Source of the DNA: G021776435 sp046756245
GTDB taxonomy: Bacteria; Pseudomonadota; Alphaproteobacteria; Caulobacterales; Parvularculaceae
Direction: 5' to 3'
Length of the DNA stretch: 64,000 nt
NCBI GenBank assembly: GCA_046756245.1
Contig: JBHHVZ010000001.1
Span: 23,171-87,170, forward strand
Numbering within the stretch: the first letter of the stretch is position 1; each line of letters opens with the position of its first letter. This document shows positions 1 through 8,483 of this stretch, one piece after another. Under the pieces are notes generated by a model. The model was not told where the DNA came from. It did no database searches and saw nothing but the letters and a program-made list of their open reading frames with translations. The position numbers were made by a program, and so were the translations under genes.

Positions 1-40
1 GGCCCTGCATCCCTTTTCCCGCGGCCCTCGCGGCGCCGGC

Positions 41-415
41 TCAGCCGCGGCCGAGAACCGCCTTCACCCCGAACAAGATCAGAATCAGCGCCATAAAAGC
101 GATAAAATAGGCCAGCAGCATGCTCGCCTGCAGGGTCATGAACGAAGCCCAGCTCGCCTCGAGCTGGCTGACGAGCCGACTCCCCGAGATCGCCCCGCCC
201 GGCGGCGTCGGGCCGGCGAAAACGCCGCGCAGATATCCGCCGACGGCGAACAGGATGAGCGCCAGCAAAGTCATGGAGCCTATCTGGGTTCCCCGGCGCA
301 TGACGACCGTCGCGATCAACACGGACCCGAAGGCGATCAACAGCCCGATCCAGTCGCCGGTAAGAAACGTCGCCCTGATAATGCTGAGCACGTCATTGAT
401 AATGGTTTCAAGCAT
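41..415 (-). CDS. Small three-helix membrane protein of unknown function (paralogue A)
   Basis: Unknown function. The product is 124 residues with three hydrophobic segments (roughly residues 22-38, 43-62 and 95-118) and no recognisable catalytic motif. The start at 415 is chosen over an in-frame start 27 bases upstream because a good Shine-Dalgarno (GGAGGGAGAGG) ends a few bases before it. It is clearly related to the next gene: both share a GDWI segment near residue 23, a QLE..WAS.M block before the last helix, and the same length and helix layout. Together they sit just downstream of the ctaCD terminator. A link to the oxidase is possible but nothing in the sequence proves it. Confidence 0.7.
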   Translation of the reverse strand: MLETIINDVLSIIRATFLTGDWIGLLIAFGSVLIATVVMRRGTQIGSMTLLALILFAVGGYLRGVFAGPTPPGGAISGSRLVSQLEASWASFMTLQASMLLAYFIAFMALILILFGVKAVLGRG

Positions 416-543
416 GCGCCTCTCCCTCCGGGCCTGAGCCAAAACCTTATCGGTCGCGATCGCGCCCGAAAGGCCCGATCACGACCGACGTAAAACAGGT
501 GCCGCCATTAGGCGGCGCCGAACCGGTTTAGCGGCGTTTTCGA

Positions 544-903
544 CTACTCGCGGAAGACAAGCGACTTGCCGAAAAACAACACCATCACGGCCACCGCGAA
601 GACGACGAAATAGCCGACGAGAATGCGCCCGGACGTTTCCATCATCGACGCCCATCCGGACTCGAGCTGCCCCAGCCAGATCTGCGGATCCGTCGGCGTT
701 GCGCTCGTCGCGCCGCCGTAAATGAGTTGCGCGAGCGCGAAAATGATCATCGCCGCAACGCTGACGCCGAAAAGCTGGCCCAGACTGCGCATCATCAACG
801 CGCCGATGAGCGCCGCCACGATAACCATCGCCAGGTTGATCCAGTCCCCGCCGAGGAATACCGAGCGCGCGACGCCCACAAGGTCAGAAAAAATTACATC
901 CAT
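544..903 (-). CDS. Small three-helix membrane protein of unknown function (paralogue B)
   Basis: A 119-residue protein with three hydrophobic helices, paralogous to the gene that follows it in transcription. The start at 903 has GAGGGGCGG about 8 bases upstream; an in-frame start 42 bases further up would add a poor, polar extension. Shared features with its neighbour are GDWI near residue 20, the QLESGWASMM block and a final helix followed by a short basic tail. The gap of 128 bases between the two genes would allow co-transcription. The gene starts about 110 bases after the terminator of ctaD, so it probably has its own promoter. No family assignment is offered. Confidence 0.72.
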   Translation of the reverse strand: MDVIFSDLVGVARSVFLGGDWINLAMVIVAALIGALMMRSLGQLFGVSVAAMIIFALAQLIYGGATSATPTDPQIWLGQLESGWASMMETSGRILVGYFVVFAVAVMVLFFGKSLVFRE

Positions 904-1012
904 CGAAACCGCCCCTCTACTTTTCGTGGTCTCCCCTAGGGTCAAAGGTTAACGATATTTACGTTAATTCGTCACGCTGCAGCGCAGCATAAAACCGCAC
1001 TTTCGCCGACAA

Positions 1013-1044
1013 AAACCCCCGCAAGGCAAGCCTTGCGGGGGTTT
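1013..1044 (-). terminator. Strong intrinsic terminator after ctaD
   Basis: A perfect 14-bp stem (1013-1026 with 1031-1044) closes a 4-base loop. Read on the minus strand it ends in GGGGGTTTTTG, giving the T-run expected of a Rho-independent terminator 25 bases after the ctaD stop codon. It separates the oxidase genes from the small membrane protein pair. Confidence 0.9.
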
Positions 1045-1068
1045 CAAGGAATTAGCCGTCGGACAGGC

Positions 1069-2727
1069 TTAAAACGCCCTGGCGTCGCCCTTGTCGAAGC
1101 GCGGCAGCTCGTTGAACTGGTGGAAAGGCGGCGGCGAGGGAAGCGTCCACTCAAGGGTGGTCGCGCCTTCGCCCCACGGGTTCTTCTCGGCCTTCCTCCC
1201 ATAGATGAAGAAAGCGTCGATCATCGCGATAGCGAACACCACCACGCCGGCGGCGGTGATTTCGTAGCCTATGGTCGAGATCTTGTTCCAGAACGCGAAG
1301 ACTTCCGGATAATCTATATAGCGGCGCGGCATGCCCTGGAGACCCAGGAAATGCTGCGGGAAGAACACCATGTTGACGCCGACGAACATGAACAGGAAGT
1401 GCAGGTTCCCGAGCCACTGGCGGTACATCTTGCCGGTCATTTTCGGGAACCAGTAATACCACGCGGCGAAAATCGCCCAGACTGCGCCAAGCGACATCGT
1501 GTAATGAAAGTGCGCGACGACATAATAGGTGTCGTGCATGTAGTGATCGACGCCGGCGTTGGCGAGCACGACGCCGGTCACACCGCCGATCGTAAACAGG
1601 AAGATGAATCCGATCGCCCAGATCATCGGCGTCTTGAATTCGATCGATCCGCCCCACATGGTCGCGATCCAGGAAAAGATTTTGATGCCGGTAGGCACGG
1701 CGATGACCATGGTCGCGGCGACGAAATAGGCCTTCATGTTCACCGAAAGCCCGACCGTATACATGTGGTGCGCCCAGACGATGAAACCGACAAAGCCGAT
1801 CGCCACCATCGCATAGGCCATGCCGAGATAGCCGAAGATCGGCTTTTTCGAGAAGGTCGATACGATGTGCGAAATGACTCCGAAGCCCGGCAAGATGAGA
1901 ATGTAAACTTCCGGGTGGCCGAAGAACCAGAACAGGTGCTGGAAGAGAAGCGGGTCGCCGCCTTCGGCCGAATTGAAAAACGCCGTGCCGAAATTGCGGT
2001 CGGCGAGCAGCATGGTGATGGCGCCGGCGAGCACCGGCAGCGACAGCACCAAAAGAAACGCCGTCACCAGAATCGACCAGGCGAAAAGCGGCATTTTGTG
2101 CAGCGTCATGCCCGGCGCGCGCATGTTGAAGATCGTTGTGATGAAATTGATCGCGCCGAGAATCGACGACGCGCCCGCGAGATGTAGCGCCAGGATCAAC
2201 AAATCCATCGCCGGGCCGGGACTGCCGGTCGTCGACGACAGCGGCGGATAAAGAACCCAGCTTCCCCCGAAGCCGAGCTGCTGACCGTAGCCGGGCGCGA
2301 AAAACGAAAGGACCATAAGGATCCCGGAAGCGCCGTAGAGCCAGAACGAAATGTTGTTCATGCGCGGAAACGCCATATCGGGCGCGCCGATCATGATGGG
2401 TACGAACCAGTTTCCGAATCCCCCGATGAGCGCGGGCATCACCATGAAGAAGATCATCAACAGGCCGTGATAGGTGATGAGGACGTTGTAGAAATTATAG
2501 GCCGCCTCAACGTTACCGCCGGTGAAGTGTGTGAGGAAGGTCACGCCAGGCTCCGCAAGCTCCATGCGAATGAGGCCCGACATCGCCCCGCCGATGATTC
2601 CGGCGATAATCGCGAAGATCAGATAGAGGGTGCCGATGTCCTTGTGGTTCGTGGAAAAGAACCAGCGCACAAAGAAAGAGGGCTTGTGATCGGCGTGGTC
2701 GCCTTGGGCGGCGTGTGCGTCTGACAT
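1069..2727 (-). CDS. ctaD: Cytochrome c oxidase subunit I, aa3-type
   Basis: Catalytic heme-copper subunit of the respiratory terminal oxidase in the inner membrane: it reduces oxygen to water and pumps protons. The 552-residue length and twelve-helix pattern fit the family. Visible ligands include His87 (low-spin heme), the GHPEVY motif with CuB His271 and the cross-linkable Tyr275, the CuB His320-His321 pair in WAHHMY, and the heme a3/heme a histidines 406 and 408 in AHFHY. It follows ctaC by 19 bases on the same strand and ends at a strong terminator, so ctaC-ctaD is a compact unit. ctaB, ctaG and ctaE are not in the window, unlike the usual larger alphaproteobacterial cluster. Confidence 0.98.
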   Translation of the reverse strand: MSDAHAAQGDHADHKPSFFVRWFFSTNHKDIGTLYLIFAIIAGIIGGAMSGLIRMELAEPGVTFLTHFTGGNVEAAYNFYNVLITYHGLLMIFFMVMPALIGGFGNWFVPIMIGAPDMAFPRMNNISFWLYGASGILMVLSFFAPGYGQQLGFGGSWVLYPPLSSTTGSPGPAMDLLILALHLAGASSILGAINFITTIFNMRAPGMTLHKMPLFAWSILVTAFLLVLSLPVLAGAITMLLADRNFGTAFFNSAEGGDPLLFQHLFWFFGHPEVYILILPGFGVISHIVSTFSKKPIFGYLGMAYAMVAIGFVGFIVWAHHMYTVGLSVNMKAYFVAATMVIAVPTGIKIFSWIATMWGGSIEFKTPMIWAIGFIFLFTIGGVTGVVLANAGVDHYMHDTYYVVAHFHYTMSLGAVWAIFAAWYYWFPKMTGKMYRQWLGNLHFLFMFVGVNMVFFPQHFLGLQGMPRRYIDYPEVFAFWNKISTIGYEITAAGVVVFAIAMIDAFFIYGRKAEKNPWGEGATTLEWTLPSPPPFHQFNELPRFDKGDARAF

Positions 2728-2746
2728 GGCGTTGTAACCTTCCCGC

Positions 2747-3871
2747 TTATTCGGTTTTCGAACCCGCCGCGGCGAGCTTCACATTCGCGCTGAACATCGG
2801 CTCCATGCCGGCGAGCGCGCGCTGTTCGTCGACCCAGGCTTCGAAAGCCGGCCGCGAGACGACCTCGACGACGATCGGCATGAAGGCGTGCCTGATGCCG
2901 CAGATTTCGGAACATTGCCCGTAATAGACGCCTTCTTCGTCCGCCCTGAACCAGGTTTCGTTGATGCGGCCGGGCACGGCGTCGATCTTGACGGCGAAGG
3001 CCGGCATCGCCCAGGCGTGGATAACGTCAGCGGCCGTCACCGTTACGCGAATCGTTTCGCCGACCGGCACGACCACATGGTTGTCGGCCTCGAAGCGATA
3101 AAGCTCGGACGTCGTCTGGTCTTCCGGCAACATGTCCGAAGTGAATTCGAAATCGCCGAAATCGGGATAGGCGTAGTTCCAGCCCCACTGGCGGCCCGTC
3201 ACTTTCAACGTCACTGTCGGCGCCAGCACCACCTCGCCGTGAATGTCGACCGAACGCCCGCCTCGAATGAGCACCCGCTCGCCCGGCGCCGGCGGCGACT
3301 CGAGCGTCACGTTGATTTCAGAATCGCCAAACCCCTCGACTGTATAATCCTTGCGGTATTTAAGCGCGCGAACGCCTGCGCCTGAATCGATCAGCACCTG
3401 CAGATGACCGGAGCGCGCGACCTGTCGGCTTTTGGGAAAGTCGTTATTGAACACGAATTCCGTCGTCGCGCCGTCGCCCTGCGCAACGACCTGTTTGCCG
3501 TCGGGGATAATGTCTTCGTTGTAAAGAAGGTCGAACGAAAAAAGCGCGATCACCAGCAGGATGATGATCGGAACGCCTGTCCACACCACCTCCAGCAAGG
3601 TGTTGTGGCTGAATTTCTTCGGCGTCGGATTGGCCTTCGAATTGTAGCGGAGCATCACCCACAGCAATAAGGCAAGCACGAACAGGCTTATGCCGGTGAT
3701 GATCGGCATCAGAACGCCGTTGTGGAAAAAATGGACTTCCTCGGCCAGCGCCGTCGCCGCCGGCTGCAAGCCGACGCCGCCGGGCTCCGCCTGAGCATAT
3801 GCAACGCCTGCGGCCGCCGTCGCCGCCAGGACTGCAGCCGATAGTATTTTCGCCGTGGATAACCGCGTCAT
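2747..3871 (-). CDS. ctaC: Cytochrome c oxidase subunit II with an extra inserted domain
   Basis: Carries the CuA centre that receives electrons from cytochrome c. A signal peptide (cleavage near AYAQA, residue 27) is followed by two membrane helices (about 52-74 and 96-116) and the periplasmic cupredoxin domain. CuA ligands are all visible: His285, Cys320, Glu322, Cys324, His328 and Met331 in the CSEICGxxHxxM motif. At 374 residues it is longer than the usual alphaproteobacterial protein. The excess is a block of about 90 residues (125-215) between the second helix and the conserved TLKVTGRQWGW start of the cupredoxin domain; such subunits normally pass almost directly between them. The reading frame is clean and codon use matches the rest, so the block is part of the protein. 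Confidence 0.97.
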   Translation of the reverse strand: MTRLSTAKILSAAVLAATAAAGVAYAQAEPGGVGLQPAATALAEEVHFFHNGVLMPIITGISLFVLALLLWVMLRYNSKANPTPKKFSHNTLLEVVWTGVPIIILLVIALFSFDLLYNEDIIPDGKQVVAQGDGATTEFVFNNDFPKSRQVARSGHLQVLIDSGAGVRALKYRKDYTVEGFGDSEINVTLESPPAPGERVLIRGGRSVDIHGEVVLAPTVTLKVTGRQWGWNYAYPDFGDFEFTSDMLPEDQTTSELYRFEADNHVVVPVGETIRVTVTAADVIHAWAMPAFAVKIDAVPGRINETWFRADEEGVYYGQCSEICGIRHAFMPIVVEVVSRPAFEAWVDEQRALAGMEPMFSANVKLAAAGSKTE

Positions 3872-4091
3872 GAATCCCCGCGTAGTTGGAAGCGCACCCG
3901 CGCCAGTAAGCCTGTCTGTCCGGACGCCGCCGTCGATACGCCGTATGGCCGGAAGGCGTCAATTTTTTTCGCGCACGCTTATAGAGCGGCCTGCGACCAT
4001 TCGTCATCCGCCGCCGCACGGGATAAAAGGTCGCAGGCGGAAGACGGAATTCGCGGTTCGGTAAAGCTTTCCCTGTCGATGCGGCGTCAAA

Positions 4092-4120
4092 TTGACACTC
4101 GCGCGCTCAACCGCGATATC
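4092..4120 (+). promoter_or_regulatory. Candidate sigma70-type promoter giving a leaderless tldD mRNA
   Basis: A consensus -35 box TTGACA (4092-4097) is followed after 17 bases by GATATC (4115-4120), a moderate -10. Transcription would then begin at about 4126-4128, right at the tldD ATG (4127). There is no Shine-Dalgarno in front of that ATG, which agrees with leaderless translation, a common mode in alphaproteobacteria such as Caulobacter. The assignment is a prediction from spacing. Confidence 0.5.
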
Positions 4121-4126
4121 TGATCC

Positions 4127-5545
4127 ATGTCAGATCCGCAGTTTTTCTCCCGTATCGGGCTTGATCCCGCCGCCGCCCGGTCGATCGTCGGGGACGCCCT
4201 CAAGGACGCCGACGACGGCGAGCTTTATCTCGAATACGCTCAGTCGGAAGCATTCGTTTTCGACGACAATCGCCTGAAAACGGCGAGCTACGACATCATG
4301 CAGGGTTTCGGCCTGCGCGCCGTCTGCGGCGAATCGACCGGTTACGCCCATTCCTCGGAAGTATCCGAAGCCGCCCTCAAACGCGCCGCCGACGCCGTGC
4401 AGGCGGTCAAAACCGGGCATATGGGCGTGCTCGCAAATGGGCCGGCGCGCAGCAATGTCCGGCTTTATCCCGACGACAACCCCCTCGCCGGAATGTCTTT
4501 CAAGGAGAAAACCCGACTTCTCGAGGAGATCAACGACTATGCGCGGGGCCGCGATCCGCGGGTGCGGCAGGTTTCCTGTTCGCTGGCGGGCGAATGGGCG
4601 GTTGTGGAGATCCTGCGCCCGGACGGCGAGATTGTTCGGGACATCCGCCCGCTGGTGCGCCTCAACGTCAGCGTCACCGCCGGCGACGGCGACCGCCAGG
4701 AAAGCGGCAGCTACGGCGCAGGCGGCCGCGAGGATTATGCGCGCCTGATTGCGCCGGGCGCCTGGCGCGCCCAGGCCGACGAGGCGCTCAGGCAGGCGCT
4801 GGTCAATCTTGACGCCGAGCCCGCGCCGGCCGGTGAAATGGAAGTGGTGCTGGGGCCGGGCTGGACCGGGGTTTTGCTGCACGAGGCGATCGGCCACGGG
4901 CTTGAAGGCGACTTCAACCGCAAAAAAACCTCCGCCTTCGCCGGCCGCCTTGGCGAACGGGTGGCCGCGCCCGGCGTCACTGTCGTCGACGACGGCGCGC
5001 TCGCCGGACGGCGCGGCTCGCTTTCGATCGACGACGAGGGCGTGGCGACGTCGCGTACGGTGTTGATCGAGAACGGGATCCTGAAAGGATACATGCAGGA
5101 TCGCCTGAACGCCCGCCTCATGGGCGTTGCGTCAACCGGCAACGGAAGGCGGGAAAGCTTCGCAAGCCCGCCCATGCCGCGCATGACCAACACTTTCATG
5201 CTGGCCGGCGAACACGAGCCCGAAGAAATCATCCGTAGCGTGAAGAACGGGGTATACGCGGTGAATTTTTCGGGCGGTCAGGTCGACATTACGTCCGGCA
5301 AGTTCGTTTTCAACTGCACCGAAGCTTATCGCGTCGAAAACGGACAAATCGGCGCGCCGCTCAAGAACGTCGCCCTGATCGGCGACGGGCCGACCGTGCT
5401 GACTCAGGTGTCGATGATCGGAAACGACTTCGCGCTCGATCCGGGCGTCGGCATTTGCAGCAAGGCCGGCCAGAACATTCCCGTCGGCGTCGGGCAGCCG
5501 ACGATCAAGATCGACCGCCTCACCGTCGGCGGCGCAGCGGCTTAA
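4127..5545 (+). CDS. tldD: Metalloprotease TldD
   Basis: Half of the TldD/TldE (PmbA) heterodimeric zinc protease, which degrades unfolded peptides and matures some peptide antibiotics in the cytoplasm. The 472-residue product has the usual full length. The metal motif HExxxH is seen at residues 252-257 (HEAIGH), followed by the conserved GLEGDFN and KTSAFAGR stretches, and the C-terminal half has the typical GG-rich sequence up to VGVGQPTIKIDR. No pmbA/tldE partner lies in the window, which is common. It faces ctaC divergently across 255 bases, and the beta-propeller gene follows by 17 bases with a good ribosome site, suggesting one transcript. Confidence 0.97.
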   Translation: MSDPQFFSRIGLDPAAARSIVGDALKDADDGELYLEYAQSEAFVFDDNRLKTASYDIMQGFGLRAVCGESTGYAHSSEVSEAALKRAADAVQAVKTGHMGVLANGPARSNVRLYPDDNPLAGMSFKEKTRLLEEINDYARGRDPRVRQVSCSLAGEWAVVEILRPDGEIVRDIRPLVRLNVSVTAGDGDRQESGSYGAGGREDYARLIAPGAWRAQADEALRQALVNLDAEPAPAGEMEVVLGPGWTGVLLHEAIGHGLEGDFNRKKTSAFAGRLGERVAAPGVTVVDDGALAGRRGSLSIDDEGVATSRTVLIENGILKGYMQDRLNARLMGVASTGNGRRESFASPPMPRMTNTFMLAGEHEPEEIIRSVKNGVYAVNFSGGQVDITSGKFVFNCTEAYRVENGQIGAPLKNVALIGDGPTVLTQVSMIGNDFALDPGVGICSKAGQNIPVGVGQPTIKIDRLTVGGAAA

Positions 5546-5562
5546 CAGGGAGGATCTCAACC

Positions 5563-6558
5563 ATGTTGCGGTTTTTTATTGCAGGGCTGGTTTTGCTTTC
5601 CGCATCCGCGGCGACTGCGGAAACGCTGATTGTCGGCAACAAGAACGAGAACACGGTCAGCTTCATCGAACTCGCAACGGGCGAGACTGTCGCCAAGCGC
5701 GAAGCCGGCGACGCGCCGCACGAGGTTGCTGTGTCGCCCGACGGAAAGACCGCAGCCGTTGTCGCCTACGGCGGGCGCTTTCGCCGCGGCGATGAGATTC
5801 ACGTTTACGACGTAAAGACCGCAACGCGGGCGAAGGTCATTGCGCTCGGAAACCACCGCGCGCCGCACGGGATCAAATGGACGCCGGATGGCGCGCGCCT
5901 TGTCGTAACGACGGAAGCAAGCAAGGAGCTGGTTATTGTCGACCCCGACGCCGGCGCCGTCACGGCCGCCATCCCCACGGATCAGAACGTCTCGCACATG
6001 GTCGCGCTTTCTCCCGACGGAACGCGCGCCTACGTGGCCAATATCGGGTCGGGAAGCATGACGGTCGTCGACCTGCGGGCGAAAAAGCGCATCCGCAACA
6101 TCAAGACCGCGGCGGGCGCCGAAGGGATAGCCGTTACGCCTGACGGGCGCGAGGTCTGGGTGGCCAACCGCGACGACGATACGATTATGGTGTTCGATGC
6201 GGAAACGCTCGAGCGCACGCACCGGATTGAAACCGGGCGCGTTCCCATTCGCGTCGAAATAAGCCCCGACGGCGCAACCGTCATCGCAACGCTTTACGGC
6301 GAAGGCCGCCTCGTCGTGATCGACGCCTCCGCCAAAGAGATTACGCGCGTTCTCGACCTTAAGGCCGACACGGACGATACCGGCCCCGTCACGGCGCTTT
6401 TTGCGCCGGATGGAAAGCGGCTGTTCGTATCGCTCACCCACGCCGCGCTCGTCGCCGTCATCGATACGCAAAGCTGGACGCAGACCGGGCTGCTCGCGGC
6501 CGGCCGAGGATCGGACGGGCTCGGCTATTCGCCGCTTTCGAGCGCGCCGACCGAATAA
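5563..6558 (+). CDS. Secreted YVTN-type beta-propeller protein
   Basis: A 331-residue protein starting at 5563, where AGGGAGG stands 9 bases upstream; earlier in-frame starts would read through tldD. Residues 1-19 are a signal peptide (cut after ATA). The rest consists of repeated blades of about 42 residues with the consensus SPDGxxxxVA(N/Y) and V.D..T....I, as in YVTN/surface-layer and YncE-like seven-bladed propellers. Such proteins are periplasmic or exported and often accompany cytochromes or quinoprotein dehydrogenases, but no catalytic or metal ligands are evident here, so the role is not assigned. The 3' end is 12 bases before gluQ. Confidence 0.85.
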   Translation: MLRFFIAGLVLLSASAATAETLIVGNKNENTVSFIELATGETVAKREAGDAPHEVAVSPDGKTAAVVAYGGRFRRGDEIHVYDVKTATRAKVIALGNHRAPHGIKWTPDGARLVVTTEASKELVIVDPDAGAVTAAIPTDQNVSHMVALSPDGTRAYVANIGSGSMTVVDLRAKKRIRNIKTAAGAEGIAVTPDGREVWVANRDDDTIMVFDAETLERTHRIETGRVPIRVEISPDGATVIATLYGEGRLVVIDASAKEITRVLDLKADTDDTGPVTALFAPDGKRLFVSLTHAALVAVIDTQSWTQTGLLAAGRGSDGLGYSPLSSAPTE

Positions 6559-6570
6559 GCTCGGAGCGCC

Positions 6571-7449
6571 ATGGCTGCATTCGTTACACGCTTTGCGCCT
6601 TCGCCGACCGGATACTTGCATCTCGGCCACGCCTATTCGGCGCTGGTCGCCTTTGACGCCGCGCGCGCAGCCGGCGGAAAATGCATTCTACGCATCGAGG
6701 ACATCGACCGGACGCGATCGCGGCCGGAATTCGAGACGGCGATTTATGAAGACCTCGCCTGGCTCGGCCTAGAATGGGAGACGCCGGTCCGCCGGCAGTC
6801 CGAACATTTCGACGACTACGCCGCCGCACTCGAACTGCTCATTGCGATGAACGTCGTTTATCGGTGCTTCAAGACGCGCAAGGAAGTGCTCGATGAAATC
6901 GCCCGGGCGCCGCATTTATCTGCGGACGGCCCGGAGGGTCCGCAATATATCGGGGCGCCGCTGGCCGCATATGAAGAGCGTTCACTACTTGCAGAGGGAG
7001 CGCCGTTCGCCTGGCGGCTGTCGATGGCGGCGGCCCGCGAGCATCTGGGCGACGCTTTCAGCGACCTCGACATTGTAGAAGAGGACATCAACTCTCCTCA
7101 TGGTCAGAAGACCATCGCGGCGGCGCCGGAAATTTTCGGCGATCCGGTGATCGCGCGAAAGGATTCCGGCACGAGCTATCATCTCGCCTCCGTATGGGAC
7201 GACGCGCTTGCCGGCGTCACCCATGTCATTCGCGGCGAAGATCTCTGCGCCGCCGCGCACTTGCATGTTTTCTTACAAAAGCTGCTCGACCTGCCGCAGC
7301 CGGTCTATCGTCATCACCGTCTGATTACGGATGAATCGGGAAAGCGCTTCGCCAAACGCGACAAGTCCGTGACGTTAAGAGCGCTGCGCGAGGCGGGCGC
7401 GACTCCTGAAAGCATTCGCGCCCGGTTGAGTCTGCCGTCTAGGCGTTGA
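6571..7449 (+). CDS. gluQ: Glutamyl-Q tRNA(Asp) synthetase
   Basis: Truncated class I glutamyl-tRNA synthetase paralogue that attaches glutamate to the queuosine base at position 34 of tRNA-Asp. It has the catalytic domain only (292 residues): the RFAPSPTGxLHLGH motif with the HIGH-type LHLGH at residues 16-20, the IEDIDRTR stretch, and a degenerate KMSKS-like FAKRDKS near residue 264. The anticodon-binding domain of GltX is absent, as expected for GluQ. Start supported by CGGAG 5 bases upstream. The last 11 bases overlap, tail to tail, the end of the aldo/keto reductase gene on the other strand. Confidence 0.96.
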   Translation: MAAFVTRFAPSPTGYLHLGHAYSALVAFDAARAAGGKCILRIEDIDRTRSRPEFETAIYEDLAWLGLEWETPVRRQSEHFDDYAAALELLIAMNVVYRCFKTRKEVLDEIARAPHLSADGPEGPQYIGAPLAAYEERSLLAEGAPFAWRLSMAAAREHLGDAFSDLDIVEEDINSPHGQKTIAAAPEIFGDPVIARKDSGTSYHLASVWDDALAGVTHVIRGEDLCAAAHLHVFLQKLLDLPQPVYRHHRLITDESGKRFAKRDKSVTLRALREAGATPESIRARLSLPSRR

Positions 7450-8431
7450 GCGTCGAGGGCGAGGTTTCAGGATAGCGCGCGCCAGTGACTCTTTCCGGCG
7501 GAATTGCGGCTTCGATGGCGGCGACGTCTTCGGCTGTCAGGGCCAGATTGACGGCGCCGACATTCTCTTCAAGGCGCGTTATTTTCTTCGTGCCCGGTAT
7601 CGGAACGATGTCATCGCCTTTCGCAAGCGCCCAGGCCAGCGAAATCTGCGCAGGCGTCGCGCCTTTCGCCCGGGCGATCTCGGCAAGTTTATCGACAAGC
7701 GTCAGATTTTTCTCAAGCGCGCCGCCGGCGAAGCGCGGATTGGCGAACATGCGGTAATCGGCCTCGCCGAAATCATCCTTGCTGCGATAGGCGCCGGTCA
7801 AAAGCCCGCGCCCGAGCGGAGAATAGGCGACGAACGCGATATCAAGCGCGCGACAGGCCGGAATGACCTGATCCTCCATCTCCCGCGTCACAATCGAGTA
7901 TTCCGATTGCAGCGCCGTTACGGGATGCACGGCGTCCGCCTTGCGCAACGTCTCGGCGCTGACTTCCGACAAACCGATGGCGCGCGCTTTGCCAGCCTTC
8001 ACGAGATCGGCCATAGCGCCGACCGAGTCCTCTACGGGAACTTCGCGGTCGCGCCGGTGCATGTAATAGAGATCGATCACATCGACGCCGAGGCGTTTCA
8101 AGGAAGCGTCGCATGCTTCCTTTATGTATTTCGGATCGTTCGACATGCCGAGCCATTCGCCGTCGGCGCCGCGCTTGATGGCGAATTTGGTCGCCAGCAC
8201 GACGTCGTTGCGGCGGCGTTTCAGAAATCCCGAAAGCTGTTCTTCATTGCGGCCGCTGCCATACATGTCCGCCGTGTCGAAAAAATTGACGCCGCGTTCG
8301 AGCGCCGCGTCGAGGACTTTTTCCGCTTCAGCATCGCCGAGCGCAGCGCCGTAGAATTCCGCCAGTCCCATGCAGCCGAAACCGATGCGCGAAACTTCCA
8401 TCCCCGACCGGCCCAATTTTACTTTTTTCAT
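7439..8431 (-). CDS. Aldo/keto reductase
   Basis: NADPH-dependent cytoplasmic oxidoreductase of the aldo/keto reductase superfamily, 330 residues, TIM-barrel fold. The catalytic tetrad is visible: Asp52 and Tyr57 in FDTADMYGSG, Lys82 in ATKFA and His125 in YMHRRD, and the cofactor-binding C-terminal segment VPIPGTKK is present. The sequence best resembles the YajO/AKR13-like group that acts on small aldehydes, but the substrate cannot be told. It is the last gene of a minus-strand run that starts with ftsE, with a 52-base gap from the DUF2125 gene, so co-transcription is possible. Confidence 0.93.
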   Translation of the reverse strand: MKKVKLGRSGMEVSRIGFGCMGLAEFYGAALGDAEAEKVLDAALERGVNFFDTADMYGSGRNEEQLSGFLKRRRNDVVLATKFAIKRGADGEWLGMSNDPKYIKEACDASLKRLGVDVIDLYYMHRRDREVPVEDSVGAMADLVKAGKARAIGLSEVSAETLRKADAVHPVTALQSEYSIVTREMEDQVIPACRALDIAFVAYSPLGRGLLTGAYRSKDDFGEADYRMFANPRFAGGALEKNLTLVDKLAEIARAKGATPAQISLAWALAKGDDIVPIPGTKKITRLEENVGAVNLALTAEDVAAIEAAIPPERVTGARYPETSPSTLNA

Positions 8432-8483
8432 CGATCTCTCCCGTCACAAATGATGTAATGAATTCGTGCAGCGCTGTGTAATT

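Noticed and set aside
949..967. TTAACG-N7-CGTTAA dyad considered as a CtrA site
   Set aside because: The TTAA half sites are separated by 11 rather than 7 bases, so it does not fit the CtrA consensus; it may still be an operator for the adjacent gene.
1033..2187. Open frame of 384 codons antisense to ctaD
   Set aside because: Arg/His-rich shadow of a confidently assigned gene; no ribosome site or homology.
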